Below are positions 22,159 to 32,803 of a stretch of DNA of 64,000 bases, piece by piece. Origin of the DNA: Onthophagus taurus (lineage: Eukaryota > Arthropoda > Insecta > Coleoptera > Scarabaeidae). The notes beneath the pieces are model-generated. The model did not search any database. It was not told the DNA's origin and worked only from the letters and a program-made list of their open reading frames with translations. The DNA is taken from assembly GCF_036711975.1 (NCBI RefSeq), contig NC_091971.1, positions 32,061,501 through 32,125,500 on the forward strand, read 5' to 3'. Position 1 is the first letter of the stretch. Each line of letters begins with the position of its first letter. Both the position numbers and the translations under genes were made by a program.

Positions 22159-23259
22159 TTAAAGTAGCGATAGGTAAGAGAATGTTGTGTTTATCCTTCT
22201 CAATAAAATATTGATTTTCATTGTAGGATGTTCCAACATGAATGCTAGGTGTACTGGAAGATTTAAGGTGTAATAAAGTATGGTGGATTTACATTGATGT
22301 GTTGTATGTTTTTTACTTAAACAATTGCGGCACAAACCGTGCTCACATGCTAATTCCAAACGAACCACTGCTGATTTGGACAGAAATAAATGACATCGAT
22401 AAATAGGATGACTTTTTTTGCATACAAGACATTGGAAATTGACAGAATTAGAAGATCCTTGTTCAATTTTTAAATTTACACATTTATTGCTTATATTTAT
22501 TTTTGGACGGCTCTGGGAAGTTTTATCATTTGATGTTAAAAGTAATGTCCCTAAAGTATTTGCATTCTTTTCTAGAAACGCAATCAGTTGCTTATATGTC
22601 GGGATCTCAAATTCTGCATGTTCGGCTTTAAAAGTAGCTTTAATAGAAGAGTTAATTTTTTGAAATAACAAGTTAAATAATAGAAAATCCCATTAGTCGA
22701 CAGGAAAGCCCAATGTTCGAAAACCTTCCACATTTTCCTGAAAGGTATCGATAAGGGAACGAAAACCCTTAGCAGAATCCTCCTTCAGAGGTTTTAAATT
22801 AGTAACTTCATTGAAGTAAAGCGTCGCCAAATGGCGTTTCTTCTGATAACGTCCTTTTAATGTATTATAGGCGATATCATAATTGGCTTCGGTTACCGGA
22901 AATCCTTTCAACAGATTAAAGGCTTTTCCAGTTAACGATGTGAGTAGGTATTGGTATTTAGCAATAGGAGATAGTGACTGGTTTTCGTGAACCATGGTTC
23001 TGTACAGATCGAAAAATGTGTGCCAATTTTTATAATTTCCTTCGAAAATAGGGAGTTGATGTTTAATTTATTTCGGTATTGTATTTACTGGAGAGAGAAC
23101 ATTTGCATAGTATTTTAAATCCACTTGTTTACGAATGGCATCTTGAGCGTTGAAATCGGCTTCATCACAGAGACCAATGATTGAATTGTGTGCCGTTTTG
23201 AAATTATCGTAGATATTGGAAACATCGCTTGTTCTTTCAGAAACAATTTGATTTTGCAT
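22159..23259 (-). pseudogene. BEL/Pao gag remnant
   Basis: Three open pieces in consecutive order: an N-terminal piece with AHNSIIGLCDEADFNAQDAI and ending SPVNTIPK; a capsid-like piece with SPIAKYQYLLTSLTGKAFNL and YDIAYNTLKGRYQKKRHLAT; and a nucleocapsid-like piece with CLVCKKSHPIYRC and CRNCLSKKHTTHQC zinc knuckles. This is the standard Pao gag layout. Stops near 23060 and 22690 break it. Confidence 0.85.
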
Positions 23260-23269
23260 GGATTAACAG

Positions 23270-24095
23270 GATTGGTAGGTAAGGTACGTCCGAATGTGAG
23301 GGTTTCAGAAATTTGATTAATAAAAGTAGTACGTTTTAGGCTAAATTTCGTAAGTTCACACTTTGGCCGAAATATATCTCTTCGGTTTTTATAATATGTA
23401 TTATCATTTTATTGTAGTTTAATTGGCCTACAAATCCGTATGGATGATGGTCGCGGATTCTTCCACAATATTCTCTTATTATTGTCATCTTGTCGTAATT
23501 GCACTAGTGACGACAGAAATAGAGAGTCATCTTTTCTCACAAGGTTATTTTGATACTTTTGCTTGTAAGTAGCGTTACCATCAAACCCCCATTTACAATG
23601 TAACATTAAATTCCATTCTTTTCCTGGACGCATATTTGAACATTTCAATTTTTTTACACTTCATTCAACAAACGTTGTGATAAAGTTAATCTTTCAAATT
23701 TGAACATTTTTCTTAACCCAAGTAAAATTACAAGTAGAATTAAGCTCTATAAAAAACTACTAAATAAATTTTTAGACTTAAAAAAATGAAGAACACTTAC
23801 GGCACTTGCGGCATAACGGGAAGAGAGGTAAAACTACATTTCGAATGTCTTATCTTTAGAAATTGCAAATGTAAAAGCCAAAACATAGCAACAAATTAAC
23901 GAAAAGCATAACAAGGATAAATAAGAACTACAATTATGTGTTAAGCAATCTTTGACTGTAAATTTTTTTCTTAAGGAGCACGTTGGCGCAAGATTTCTTT
24001 TTTATACACTCTATATGTTATCTATATGTTATATATTCTATATTTTCCATTATGAATCTTGTGACGTCATTAGAACCTTTTGCAATAGCTGTAAG
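23270..24095. other. Possible BEL/Pao leader; no gene
   Basis: Lies upstream of gag and may include the element's leader or LTR, but no second LTR copy exists for comparison. Otherwise AT-rich. Confidence 0.3.
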
Positions 24096-24099
24096 ATCT

Positions 24100-24760
24100 C
24101 GCCGTTCTTTACATTCTTCTGCAGTAGTTTTTAAAGTATTGTAGAACTTCTTCACTCGTCTTTCATGAATAAGCTTTTCGGCAACAGCGGCTCTTTTTGT
24201 ATTGTCTCCTAGAGATGGACTCTTGATTTTAAGGGCTAATTCCTCACACTAGTTGCATGTGTCTACTTGGGGACGGCCAAAATGCAAATTAAAATTGTCA
24301 CGAAAGAACTTAATGTAGTAACCATATTTAATATTTGTACCTGGAGATTTTTTAAGAAACAACTCGTACATTGTTTTTACATTAAACCTTTACTTAAACT
24401 CCTTTCCAGAATAATGAGTTTCTTTAACTGGGAATGACAAGATATGAGTTCTAACAAGTTCTCTTTCACTTTCTTCAATTCTGCATTTCCTTTAATATCT
24501 GTACCCCGTTTATCACCAGGAACTTTATCATTCATAAGTAAACAGTTAATTCTTTTAATTCGTTCCAAGCTAATATCATGAATACTTGCAAATGCTCCTT
24601 GAAAAACCTTTATTCGTTTTTCTTCGATATTAACAAAATGTAGAAACGATCTATTTCGATTCATCCCTTCCGTTTTCGTCTTTTGACTACAGTTGTAGCT
24701 TGTAGCAGCCTTTGCAGATAAATGTCTTGCTCAGTTTTTGATTTCATACCATAAAATTTT
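24100..24760 (-). pseudogene. Unclassified insect transposon-encoded protein
   Basis: Minus-strand blocks: EQDIYLQRLLQATTVVKRR, a stop, then FVNIEEKRIKVFQGAFASIH, IHDISLERIKRINCLLMND, DKRGTDIKGNAELKKVKENL, a broken stretch, then NFNLHFGRPQVDTCN, CEELALKIKSPSLGDNTKRA and HERRVKKFYNTLKTTAEE. I know this order from repeated uncharacterised proteins in insect genomes that behave like transposon genes (a DKRGKH-type block, then FG.P..DTC..CE). The catalytic part is absent. I cannot assign a superfamily. Confidence 0.5.
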
Positions 24761-24893
24761 AATAAGTTACAAGCATCTAGCTCCAATACACTTTGCCTTC
24801 ACAACATTCTTCTTGTAATTAATGTATTCTATTCCGGAGACACGAGAATTCCTTATAAAATTTCTTTAATAGTTACTACAATTTCTAACACTT

Positions 24894-25125
24894 TTACGCC
24901 GCTTTTTTTGCAGGCTCTACAGGGATTTTAACTGCGCAAAGTTCAATGTTTTTTTCTTTAATGTATTGGTCTAAATCAATTGACTCAGAAGAATATTCTT
25001 CGTCTATCAATAGTAAAATTCCTCTTCTTGACAAAACTTTCTTACAGTTACAAGATCCAACATAATAACCTGGAAAACTTAAAATTTTTATCTCTTCTTT
25101 CGTCATCCAGTGCTCAGTGATCGCA
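24894..25125 (-). pseudogene. LINE endonuclease N-terminal fragment
   Basis: Reads ITEHWMTKEEIKILSFPGYY, then SCNCKKVLSRRGILLLIDEE and KNIELCAVKIPV. This resembles the start of the APE endonuclease of Jockey/CR1-type LINEs (a TEHW..., a GG..IL... and an E..FE.CA block). It ends at a stop soon after. Confidence 0.55.
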
Positions 25126-25131
25126 TATTAA

Positions 25132-25216
25132 CCCTTTCGTTACTAAGAGCGTACGCATACGTTTTTGTATATATGGGCTTGCTATATGATCTTGAAAATA
25201 CTCCGTAACGAAAGGG
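25132..25216. mobile_element. 85-bp piggyBac-type MITE
   Basis: Perfect 12-bp inverted ends CCCTTTCGTTAC, flanked by TTAA at 25128-25131 and 25217-25220. TTAA is the piggyBac target. There is no coding capacity. It is inserted in the LINE. Confidence 0.85.
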
Positions 25217-25731
25217 TTAATGTTTACTATCTCTATTTGTTTTTAATTTTATTTTTGTTTATGTTTAAGTTTGTATAATAATCACTTGATTGATTTAGTT
25301 TGTGTTCTATTTCACAGGTTTTCTGTTGTAAATCATTTCTAAAAAACGATTCACTCTGACACCTGATGGCCATAAATCTGGTTGTTTAGTGAGATTTTAT
25401 ATGAAGCATATTCATCTGGTCTTTTTGTTGTAATTCGTTCGCATTTTACGTTGCTAATACTTTTACTTTGCAGGTACTTTTTTTACTTTGTCTTTGGTTA
25501 TCTTGAGTTGTAAACCGCAAACATGTAACTGTATATATTGCTCTACACCCTTTAGTGAAGTATTTGTTGCAGTTTCTCTTATTGTATGTACCGACGACTT
25601 ACGTTTTTTATATGATACAAACGTAAAGTCGGTTTCTGTTCCTAACTTGATTTGTCTTTCCTCTCCATTATTTTTTTAAATTTCAGCAGCTTGGGAATTA
25701 CGAAATGTTATATCAGAGTATTTAGGTTTAA

Positions 25732-26190
25732 TTATTTTGTTCTCCGGTCATTGAACTTTCTCATTTTTTTCATTTTTTGTTTTTTTAAATTGGTGTTTAT
25801 CAGCCGTATATCTCCATCTGTTGGATTCATTTTCGAATTTGATACAGTTTTCTGCCTCTCTGTTTGTTCCTTTAATAATTTTATCTCATTCGTTAGGATT
25901 TTGTTTTCAATTTGCATCTTTTTTATTTCGTCTTTAAATGACGTAATTATTTTTTCCGTCATACGATTTATTTCTTTATTTATTTTATCAAGATTGTAAT
26001 GTTCCAATTTTAACTCACTTTCATTTCCCTTTGAGGTTAGTTCTTCTTCACGAACATTGCAGGTCCAGGATTTGATTGATCCGTCCTCCCTCATCTTTGT
26101 GCGATAATTCTTAAGACACTTGCCTCTACAAGCAATATAGTCGTCATAATGACCAATGGTTTTTGAACACAGCACACCTCCAATCGCCAT
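25732..26190 (-). CDS. LINE ORF1-like protein with PHD-type zinc finger and coiled coil
   Basis: 152 aa from the ATG at 26190. Residues about 7-45 are a Cys/His cluster (CSKTIGHYDDYIACRGKC and SWTC) like the PHD-type finger found in ORF1 of some insect LINEs. Residues about 60-115 are Glu/Lys/Ile-rich with heptad spacing, a probable coiled coil for trimerisation. The C-terminus is very basic (KKQKMKKMRKFNDRRTK), fitting RNA binding. The reading is open, but ORF2 is broken, so the element is not autonomous. A host gene is less likely given the LINE endonuclease downstream. Confidence 0.5.
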   Translation of the reverse strand: MAIGGVLCSKTIGHYDDYIACRGKCLKNYRTKMREDGSIKSWTCNVREEELTSKGNESELKLEHYNLDKINKEINRMTEKIITSFKDEIKKMQIENKILTNEIKLLKEQTERQKTVSNSKMNPTDGDIRLINTNLKKQKMKKMRKFNDRRTK

Positions 26191-26601
26191 TTTTACGATT
26201 TGTAACAGAAACAACCTAAGTTGGCAACCTATGTTCTTTCAGCAGTAAACAGCTGTGGCGACCTGGCTGTAATTCGGTAACAGTTATCAGCACATAACTT
26301 CTTTCAGCACCAAACAACGGGGAATGGTCGAAACTGTATGTTTACATGGATAACTCAAAATGGCCAAAAAATGACTTACAATTAGAGCCGGTTGTACAAT
26401 ATGCCGATAAACTTCCCGATAGCGTTATCTGGCCGATAAGTTAGTTTGTACTGTATTACAATGTACGGATATTTTTTGTCGGGGAGATTATCGACAGGAT
26501 AACTTATCGGGTACTCAGAGGTGCCGATAAGACAGTTATCCGCCAGATATGTATATGTACAAACCTTGTCTGTCGTGAAAAAGTTTGGTTAGTTTGTTAT
26601 T

Positions 26602-27779
26602 ATGGAAGGGAAAAAAATAAACGTGCTACTAATTATACACAAGAGGAGTGTTGGCGATTAATTGAAATAGTAGAAAATCTAGCAAATATTATAGAAAATA
26701 AAAAAACAGATGCGGTTACTTGGAAAGAGAAGGTATGTAAGCTTTATTAACCAATATATTATCACTTGGTAGTTATTTATCACATATATTGTATTTTAGA
26801 AAGCGACGTGGCAAAAGATTTGTCAAACTTTTAATTCAACCGGCACGACAAACCGTACCTGGGAACAGCTTCGCAGTAAATACGAAACATTAAAAAAAGG
26901 GGCTCGTCAAGCCGTTGCGAAATACCGCACTGATGTGATGGGTACTGGTGGAGGACCATGTGAAGAAAAATTAAACCCGTTACATGAAAGAATTAGAAAT
27001 TTGATAAAACTAAGCTGCGATGGAACACCATCACAATTTGATAGTGATTGTTTAGGTTAATTATTTACCAATTTTATAATATATGTGTTTAACTCTGTTT
27101 ATGAGAAATGCATGTTTAATCTTAACTGTTAATTCTTTTATATCAGATGTCCAAGACGAACTGCAGAGCACAAGTTCCATAGACAAACGTTTAAAACGTG
27201 ATGAAGCTTTTATAAGCCCTAGCACATCCGTTATAATAGGTATTTTTATTTGAAATATTACTGTAGAGCTTACATAACGCTATGATCATTTCTTTTAGAT
27301 ACAGAACAAATTGAAACCAAAAACCCATCAATTTATCCATACTCCAATACGCAAGGGGTAATAATTTTTAATATTTTTGCATATGTAGATATTGTTAAAT
27401 AATAATAATAATTAAATAATAATTGGTTCTAGTTATAGATGCAGATGACATTGTGGAAGGAAGTAATAATTGGAGTCATTACTCTCCTGCCCAATTAAAA
27501 AAGGCCAAACATCCGGCTTTGCAAACCAGAAAAGGAAAAAGACCTAGTAAAAAGATGAATCTTTCTGCTGCTGGGCAAAAAATTCAGCCTTGGCTAGACG
27601 CTAAAGCTGATCTAACAAACTTAAAACTGAAATTATTACAAGAAGAATTCAATGTCAAACAACAACGCGAAAAAGAACTGCATGAACAACAATGTCAAAT
27701 TAACAAACAACTAATAGAAATAAATAACTTGACTATTAAAAAAACTTTACTAGATATAGAAAAGATTTTGAATGTTTAA
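26602..27779 (+). pseudogene. Harbinger Myb/SANT-like DNA-binding protein
   Basis: Exons approx. 26602-26732, 26800-27055, 27147-27239, 27299-27357 and 27433-27779. The Myb-like domain reads RATNYTQEECWRLIEIVENL, TWQKICQTFNSTGTTNRTWE, and LRSKYETLKKGARQAVAKYR, with the three-Trp/aromatic pattern of SANT domains. The last exon has NNWSHYSPAQLKKAKHPALQ and a long Lys/Glu/Gln-rich helix ending NLTIKKTLLDIEK. Harbinger elements need this partner for nuclear import and for DNA binding of the transposase. The A-run after the ATG puts the start out of frame with the domain, and the last splice junction does not keep phase in my reading, so I mark it as probably disabled. Confidence 0.8.
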
Positions 27780-27904
27780 AGTAAATTATATCACCTTTAT
27801 CGTTCAAAATTCGTTGAAATAATAATAATAATATGATTCTCTAATACTACAAGTTTTAATTCATTCATGCATAACAATTGTGAAAAGTATTGAATAAACT
27901 CAGA

Positions 27905-29054
27905 ACGGGCTGTGTAATTATTATTGTCTGGATTGCCACCATAAGCGTATCCATCTGGAACGTTTCCTTCTTGAATGCCTTCTAAAATGTTATTACGTAT
28001 TTGTGGATCTAATGGCGGCTCATCTTCGCCATTTAATATATATATAATTTAATTTCACTCGATAATATGGGAAATCGTCGTTTCCATACACCGTAGCTAC
28101 GTTCAACAGAATTTCTTGTGCGAAGCAAAGCCTCTTGAAATAAATTTTCTTGTGGTAACGTAGGGTTTGGCAACGGCGTAATTAAGTAGCGTGCTAATCT
28201 GTAGCCACTGTCGCCCAATAATACTTTATTTTGGAAGTCGCCTCGCTCAAACCTGGCTTTTATGACAGAAGAATTGAAAATGGTTTGATCGTGGCTTGAA
28301 CCAGGCCATCGAGCCATTATGTCTCTTATACATAGATTGGCTTCGCAAATTGTTTGCACATTAAACGAATAATATCCTTTCCTATTTCTAAAATTTTCCG
28401 CATGATCACCACCTAAAAATACATAGTACTTACTGACACATTAAAAGCAAATAGCAATAATTCATACCAGGTGACTGAATCTTGATATGTGTGCAATCAA
28501 TTGTTCCTATAACCTTAAGAAATCTTGCAATTGCATAAAATTCCTCACATATTCTATCTATTTCCTGGTGATCTTGCGGAAAGTAAATAAATTCGTTTTT
28601 GAGACTGGAAATTGCTTCAGAAACCTTCTTTATAATTCTACTTGCGGTTGACTTGTGTATACCACAAAAATCTCCGACAACAATGAGCATACTCCCGGTA
28701 GCAAAAAAACGAAGCGTCAGTAACAACTGATTTAAAGGGGTTACAGCTGCATTTCTATAATACACAAAAAATATAGTATTTATAAACTTTGGTATTGAAT
28801 TCAGTTATAGATTTTCTACCAATTTTTCCTTACCTGTCTGTGGGAGTTTCCATGCTATCCACAATTCGACCTAATAGGTACATAACACTTTTTTTTGTTA
28901 ACCGAAACCGTTTAAAAAAATCCGTTTCATCCCACTGCGCCATGTGGTTAGGTCGTTCTTTAATTTCTTTTTCTTTTCTTTTATTTAAAAACACATTAAT
29001 TAAAAATTCGTTTTTGGACTCACTGCTGGTACTAGTATCGTACAAATTAAACAT
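27905..29054 (-). pseudogene. Harbinger (HARBI1-like) transposase
   Basis: Exons 28834-29054, 28468-28754 and from 28412 downward; splice phases agree. Exon 1 has MAQWDETDFFKRFRLTKKSV. Exon 2 has LLLTLRFFATGSMLIVVGDF, the HTH-like GIHKSTASRIIKKVSEAI, and GTIDCTHIKIQSPG (first Asp). Exon 3 has MARWPGSSHDQTIFNSSVIK (second Asp), LGDSGYRLARYLITPLPNP, and TRNSVERSYGVWKRRFPILS (catalytic Glu). All three catalytic residues are present. After SSEIKL an (AT)n run creates a stop at about 28033, and LNGEDEPPLDPQIR follows in another frame. The usual CVLHN-type block between them is missing, which suggests a small deletion. Almost complete, probably only recently inactivated. Confidence 0.9.
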
Positions 29055-29333
29055 TTTTCGATATTTTTCAAAACGCTAATTGCACAATTTACACAATTGT
29101 TATTATTGTCAAAATCAGTTCAAATTTCAAAGAAAGACGTTAGCGTTACCAATGTACGGATCAAATTACTAGATCTGGGAAAAAAGTACTACCAACAGAG
29201 TCTTATTTAGCCGATAGCAATCCTCCCGACAAAAACAGTTTGTACAACAGCGAATATCTTTATCCTCCCGATAAGTTTATCGGCCGGATACTTATCAGAC
29301 AGATTTATCGGTATATTGTACAACCGGCCCTTA

Positions 29334-30430
29334 GGTTGTTTCAGCAATAAGCGATTCAATTGTTCTTTTTTGTTCTTTCGCCAAGATATTTAATTTAAGA
29401 GATTGTAATTTCTTTCAACAAACACCTTTTGAAATTTGAAAATGCACAAAATGAAGATCTTTCTGTACTTTATAAGAAACCAGTAACACAATATTAGAAA
29501 ATACTTCGCTGAATAATGAGGGAAGATGCGGTCTTAGTGGCGTTCCGAATGATGGTCCTGTTGGTGGAACTCAACCCCTTTTCTTTGTTTTGTCTCCGTC
29601 AAGGTTGTTCAAATTTACCTAGATGTTTGAGTTGATTTACTATTTCATTTACTTTCTTTGAAATACCCAATTTATTGACCTTTTCTTCTGCTTGGTTCGT
29701 CATCTTATGTTTTCCATTCTTAATAAAACCCTTAATAATTAATGCATTGCTTAAACTTATTGAAGTATTGAACTTCTTGAAAGTGATCATAAAAACGTCA
29801 TAAAGTTTTATCTGCGTCAAACCTGTTTCAATCATTCTTTTATAACTTCATAAAATGTAATCTCACAATTTTAAAAAGTTTGGGAAAATTAATTTACTAT
29901 TTTGGAGAAAAAATATGTCCAGACAACGTTGATAATCATCACTTAACTTAATATTTGCTAGAAATAACAAAAAATATCGTAACTTCAATAAAATTATTTT
30001 GAACATACATAACAATTGAAATTGATTTATTTTCATAATGTTTCTTATAAATAATAGAATTTAAAATATCAATAAATGAAAAAAAATGATAAAATAAACT
30101 TTCTCGTAATATGTGTGTAAGAAATGTCGTAACATCAACTCATAACACAAATAAACAGAAATATCAGTAATGACTCGGAGACATTGCCTGTGGTTAAAAA
30201 GAATCTTAACTTTGAAATCGAAGAAGAATCGGGGTTAACCGCATCCTTTTAATCTTACGTTGGGTAATTCCGAACTTTGCCTTTTTTTCTGCTCCGCTTT
30301 AATTCTAGGTCGATATGGCGTAAGAAGATTGGCAGCGAGCGCGAAATGAAGATCTTTGCAAGTTCGATCTTTCTTCAACCCGCGTCCACAATTTGAGAGT
30401 TTTGAATCGAAGTGGCGGAACGGCGAAGAT
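29334..30430. other. Upstream region of cuticle gene 2
   Basis: AT-rich. A minus-strand open stretch at 29599-29835 is Lys/Asn-rich with no domain. No element ends are recognised. Confidence 0.4.
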
Positions 30431-30431
30431 A

Positions 30432-30439
30432 TATAAATA
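30432..30439 (+). promoter_or_regulatory. TATA box of cuticle gene 2
   Basis: TATAAATA about 120 bp upstream of the ATG; predicts a start near 30463 and a 5' UTR of about 90 bases. Confidence 0.65.
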
Positions 30440-30554
30440 CCGATTTCTCGACACGTGCACGTTTAAAACTACAAGTGCATTTGTCAAGAAAAGAGTTCTT
30501 CATTCGAGCGAAACCATAAGAAGAAGCGAGATTTAGAAAGATCTATTCGCAAAA

Positions 30555-31834
30555 ATGAGGACGCTATTGGTGAGTTATAACTTTTAACCTTTCACCTCGC
30601 AGAAGAGAAATCGTTATGTAACTCGTTAGAAAATTTTTTTTGGGGGGACTTGATATAATACTTTCTTTTTTAACGTGCATTATTGTCAATATTGTTTAAA
30701 TTAATTCATTTTTAATTTATTGTTTGTGTAGATTACCTTATTATTTATTGGAAGCACAATATGTGCACCTCAACGACGACAAGATCATTACAAAGATGAC
30801 GAATACGATCGTCCTCAACAGCCACAACAATCCCAACAATATCAACAGCAACAATTCGAACCAAGACCTAAAGGTGAAACGACTACTTTCATTCCTATTA
30901 TTAGATTCGAAAAGGAGCAAGGAGATGATGGCGCTTACAAAACAACGTTAGTTTTAATTGTTCTTCTTTAAAAATTATATTCATTTAATTTTTTTTAGTT
31001 GGGAAACTGGTAATAACATTTTAGCTCAAGAAGAAGGTTACTTGAAAAGTTTAGGTCCGGATCCGGATTCACCGGAAGGGGCTCCTTTGAACGCCCAAGT
31101 ACAACAAGGATCGTATACTTATACATCACCCGAAGGACAAGTTATTACGGTGACCTACACCGCCGATGAGAAAGGATTCCACGCTGTCGGCGATCATTTA
31201 CCAACACCACCTCCGGTTAGTCCTGAAGTGCAAAAAGGATTGGATCTAATTTATGCTGCAATTAAAGCGCAACAGGTGAGTTAAATGAAAAACAAAGTTC
31301 AAACCATAAACATACCGTTATGTAAGTTCATCCTCTAATTGTTGATTCAATTTAAATTTTTTACATAAACATTTTCTCATATTGCTCACTCTTCAATGGT
31401 ATTTTTTATTTGCATTTACGTAATCGAATTCGCAATACGGTGACCTTTCGGGTAAGCAGAGATCTTCGTCGGTGTGTTCCTCTGACATATAAAGACGAAG
31501 AGTCGACTGGAATCTCCATGACTACTTTCGAACTTTTACGTAATCTTCGATCGTCGTGAAAAACGAACGTGATTGTAAAGTTAATACGCCCACAATTGCT
31601 TAAATCATCCTATAAGAATTCGAAAACAAGAATCATCACTTTCGAATTTCAAAATATCAAAGATACAATAATTGATAAAGTGAAATTATTTAATTTATAT
31701 TTAAAATTGAGATTATTTTTGAGTTTTTATTTCTATTTTAGGAACAAGCTGCTGTTGAAGATAAGCATAATCCTCAAGGCAGAAGAGAAAATCAAATTAA
31801 CAACGACTTCAATGGACAATATAGACAAAAATAA
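30555..31834 (+). CDS. Gln-rich RR-1 cuticle protein
   Basis: join(30555..30569,30732..30946,30999..31275,31742..31834) encodes 199 aa; all junctions are GT-AG and in phase. The 15-base first coding exon (MRTLL) splits the signal peptide (MRTLLITLLFIGSTICA), a layout common in insect cuticle genes. A low-complexity Gln-rich linker follows (residues about 30-50). The RR-1 domain spans about 75-150: WETGNNILAQEEGYLKS, an insertion with PDPDSPEGAP, then GSYTYTSPEGQVITVTYTAD and [20 protein letters not shown]. It ends in a short polar tail encoded by exon 4. The expected YxYxWETG start is altered to YKTTWETG. It should be extracellular and chitin-binding; the Gln-rich segment may allow cross-linking (inference). 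AATAAA lies near 31919. Confidence 0.93.
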
Positions 31835-31929
31835 TTTAATCTGATGAATGTATGAATATTCAGGGTGAAATGAACTTATCGTAGACTGAAGTTAAGAAAG
31901 TTATATTTATCTAGATACAAATAAATGAT

Positions 31930-32255
31930 TTTGTAATTTAACAACCCTATAATACGTCGTTTTTTTAAAGTTTAGTTAGTGCAGCAATAAATCATTTTGA
32001 CAAGTACTTAAAAAAATATTTTTAAAAAAAAGGTGTACTCTCTGGCGATATAACACAAGGAAAATTATTAATTATTGGAGTAATGGCTATAATAATAAAT
32101 TCGATATTTTAATTCTTTGCCATTATCAATTATTTTAAATGAGTTGCAGCATATATTCAGATTTTTAACTTCTTCCTGTAATGGTTTTACATCATAATGA
32201 AAAGAAATGGTCTATATAGCAACAACAGTTCATTCACGTTTGAAATTCTAACTTC
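31930..32255. other. 3' spacer, nothing seen
   Basis: AT-rich, no recognised feature. Confidence 0.4.
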
Positions 32256-32259
32256 CGCT

Positions 32260-32650
32260 ATAAACAGTTCTTATCAAGACGGTTCTGGAACAAAACCATG
32301 TTTTGATCTGCATTCATGATATGTTTGAAGGCCATGTGTAGTATCAACAGTTCCGTTTTCATTAATATTTCGTACAACGAACGGCCACAAAAATAGTCTT
32401 AATAATTTATATGATTGAGCTGTTTTCTACATGAATTGTTCCTCCAAGTTTAAATTCTGTTTGTTTAACGTTAGGTTTATATCTTTATCGTTTTTTTTCT
32501 TTTCGTGTATCTTTATTCTTTATACGAGAATCAAGAATTTTCATTCGTTCTTTGTGTTTAAATAACATATCCTGAAAGTTTTGTTTATCGTATTACAAAA
32601 TAGGTTTTCGAGTTATTGCATAGCCAAAAAGCCCTTCTATAGGTGTTATA
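32260..32650 (-). pseudogene. LTR (gypsy-like) integrase C-terminal fragment
   Basis: Minus-strand pieces in shifting frames: TPIEGLFGYAITRKP, FQDMLFKHKERMKILDSRIK, EFKLGGTIHVENSS, and LWPFVVRNINENGTVDT. This resembles the integrase tail of gypsy-type elements (TP.E..FG..., then F..GD.V.V.N..., GPF.V..I...GTV). Heavily decayed, so a tentative call. Confidence 0.4.
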
Positions 32651-32803
32651 CCTGTCTCTGGAAATACCGTTAAAAATTATTCTTCGTTCTATATTCACTA
32701 AGGTATTCATACTGTCAGACGATATAATAATAATAATAGTACTTTATTGAGCTAAATACAAACACAGAATAAATAATGAAATAGCAATCAATTAACAAAT
32801 ATA

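Larger units (their letters stand above)
19133..23259 (-). mobile_element. BEL/Pao LTR retrotransposon, decayed and interrupted
   Basis: On the minus strand gag comes first (23259-22159), then a protease start fused to RT (22135-21148), then RNase H and pre-integrase (21139-19133). A separate 1.1-kb element sits inside the RNase H part. I found no flanking LTRs and no integrase core, so both ends are missing or too decayed to see. The family is identified by the pol motifs described in the part entries. Confidence 0.85.
24894..26190 (-). mobile_element. LINE 5' portion (ORF1 plus start of ORF2)
   Basis: ORF1 (26190-25732) and the beginning of an endonuclease (25125-24894) lie in the same orientation with about 600 bp of degraded sequence between. 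The element is cut at 24894, where the frame stops. An 85-bp MITE interrupts it at 25132-25216. Confidence 0.6.
26385..29330. mobile_element. PIF/Harbinger element, 2.95 kb, two genes
   Basis: Inverted ends containing CCGGTTGTACAATATRCCGA, bounded by TTA on both sides (26382-26384 and 29331-29333), the classic 3-bp Harbinger target duplication. Inside are convergent genes: a Myb/SANT-type protein on plus and a DDE transposase on minus. Both retain introns with good splice sites. This is the most complete transposon in the window. Confidence 0.94.

Noticed and set aside
19133..23800. LTRs for the BEL/Pao element
   Set aside because: No pair of direct repeats was found around the coding remnants.
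24894..25106. Independent small host gene
   Set aside because: The TEHW, GG-like and ELCAVKI blocks fit a LINE endonuclease start, and a LINE ORF1-like frame lies upstream in the same orientation.
25652..25999. 115-codon hydrophobic plus-strand stretch resembling a membrane protein
   Set aside because: Antisense of the Lys/Glu-rich coiled coil of the LINE ORF1; Phe/Ile richness is the complement of AT-rich Lys/Asn codons.
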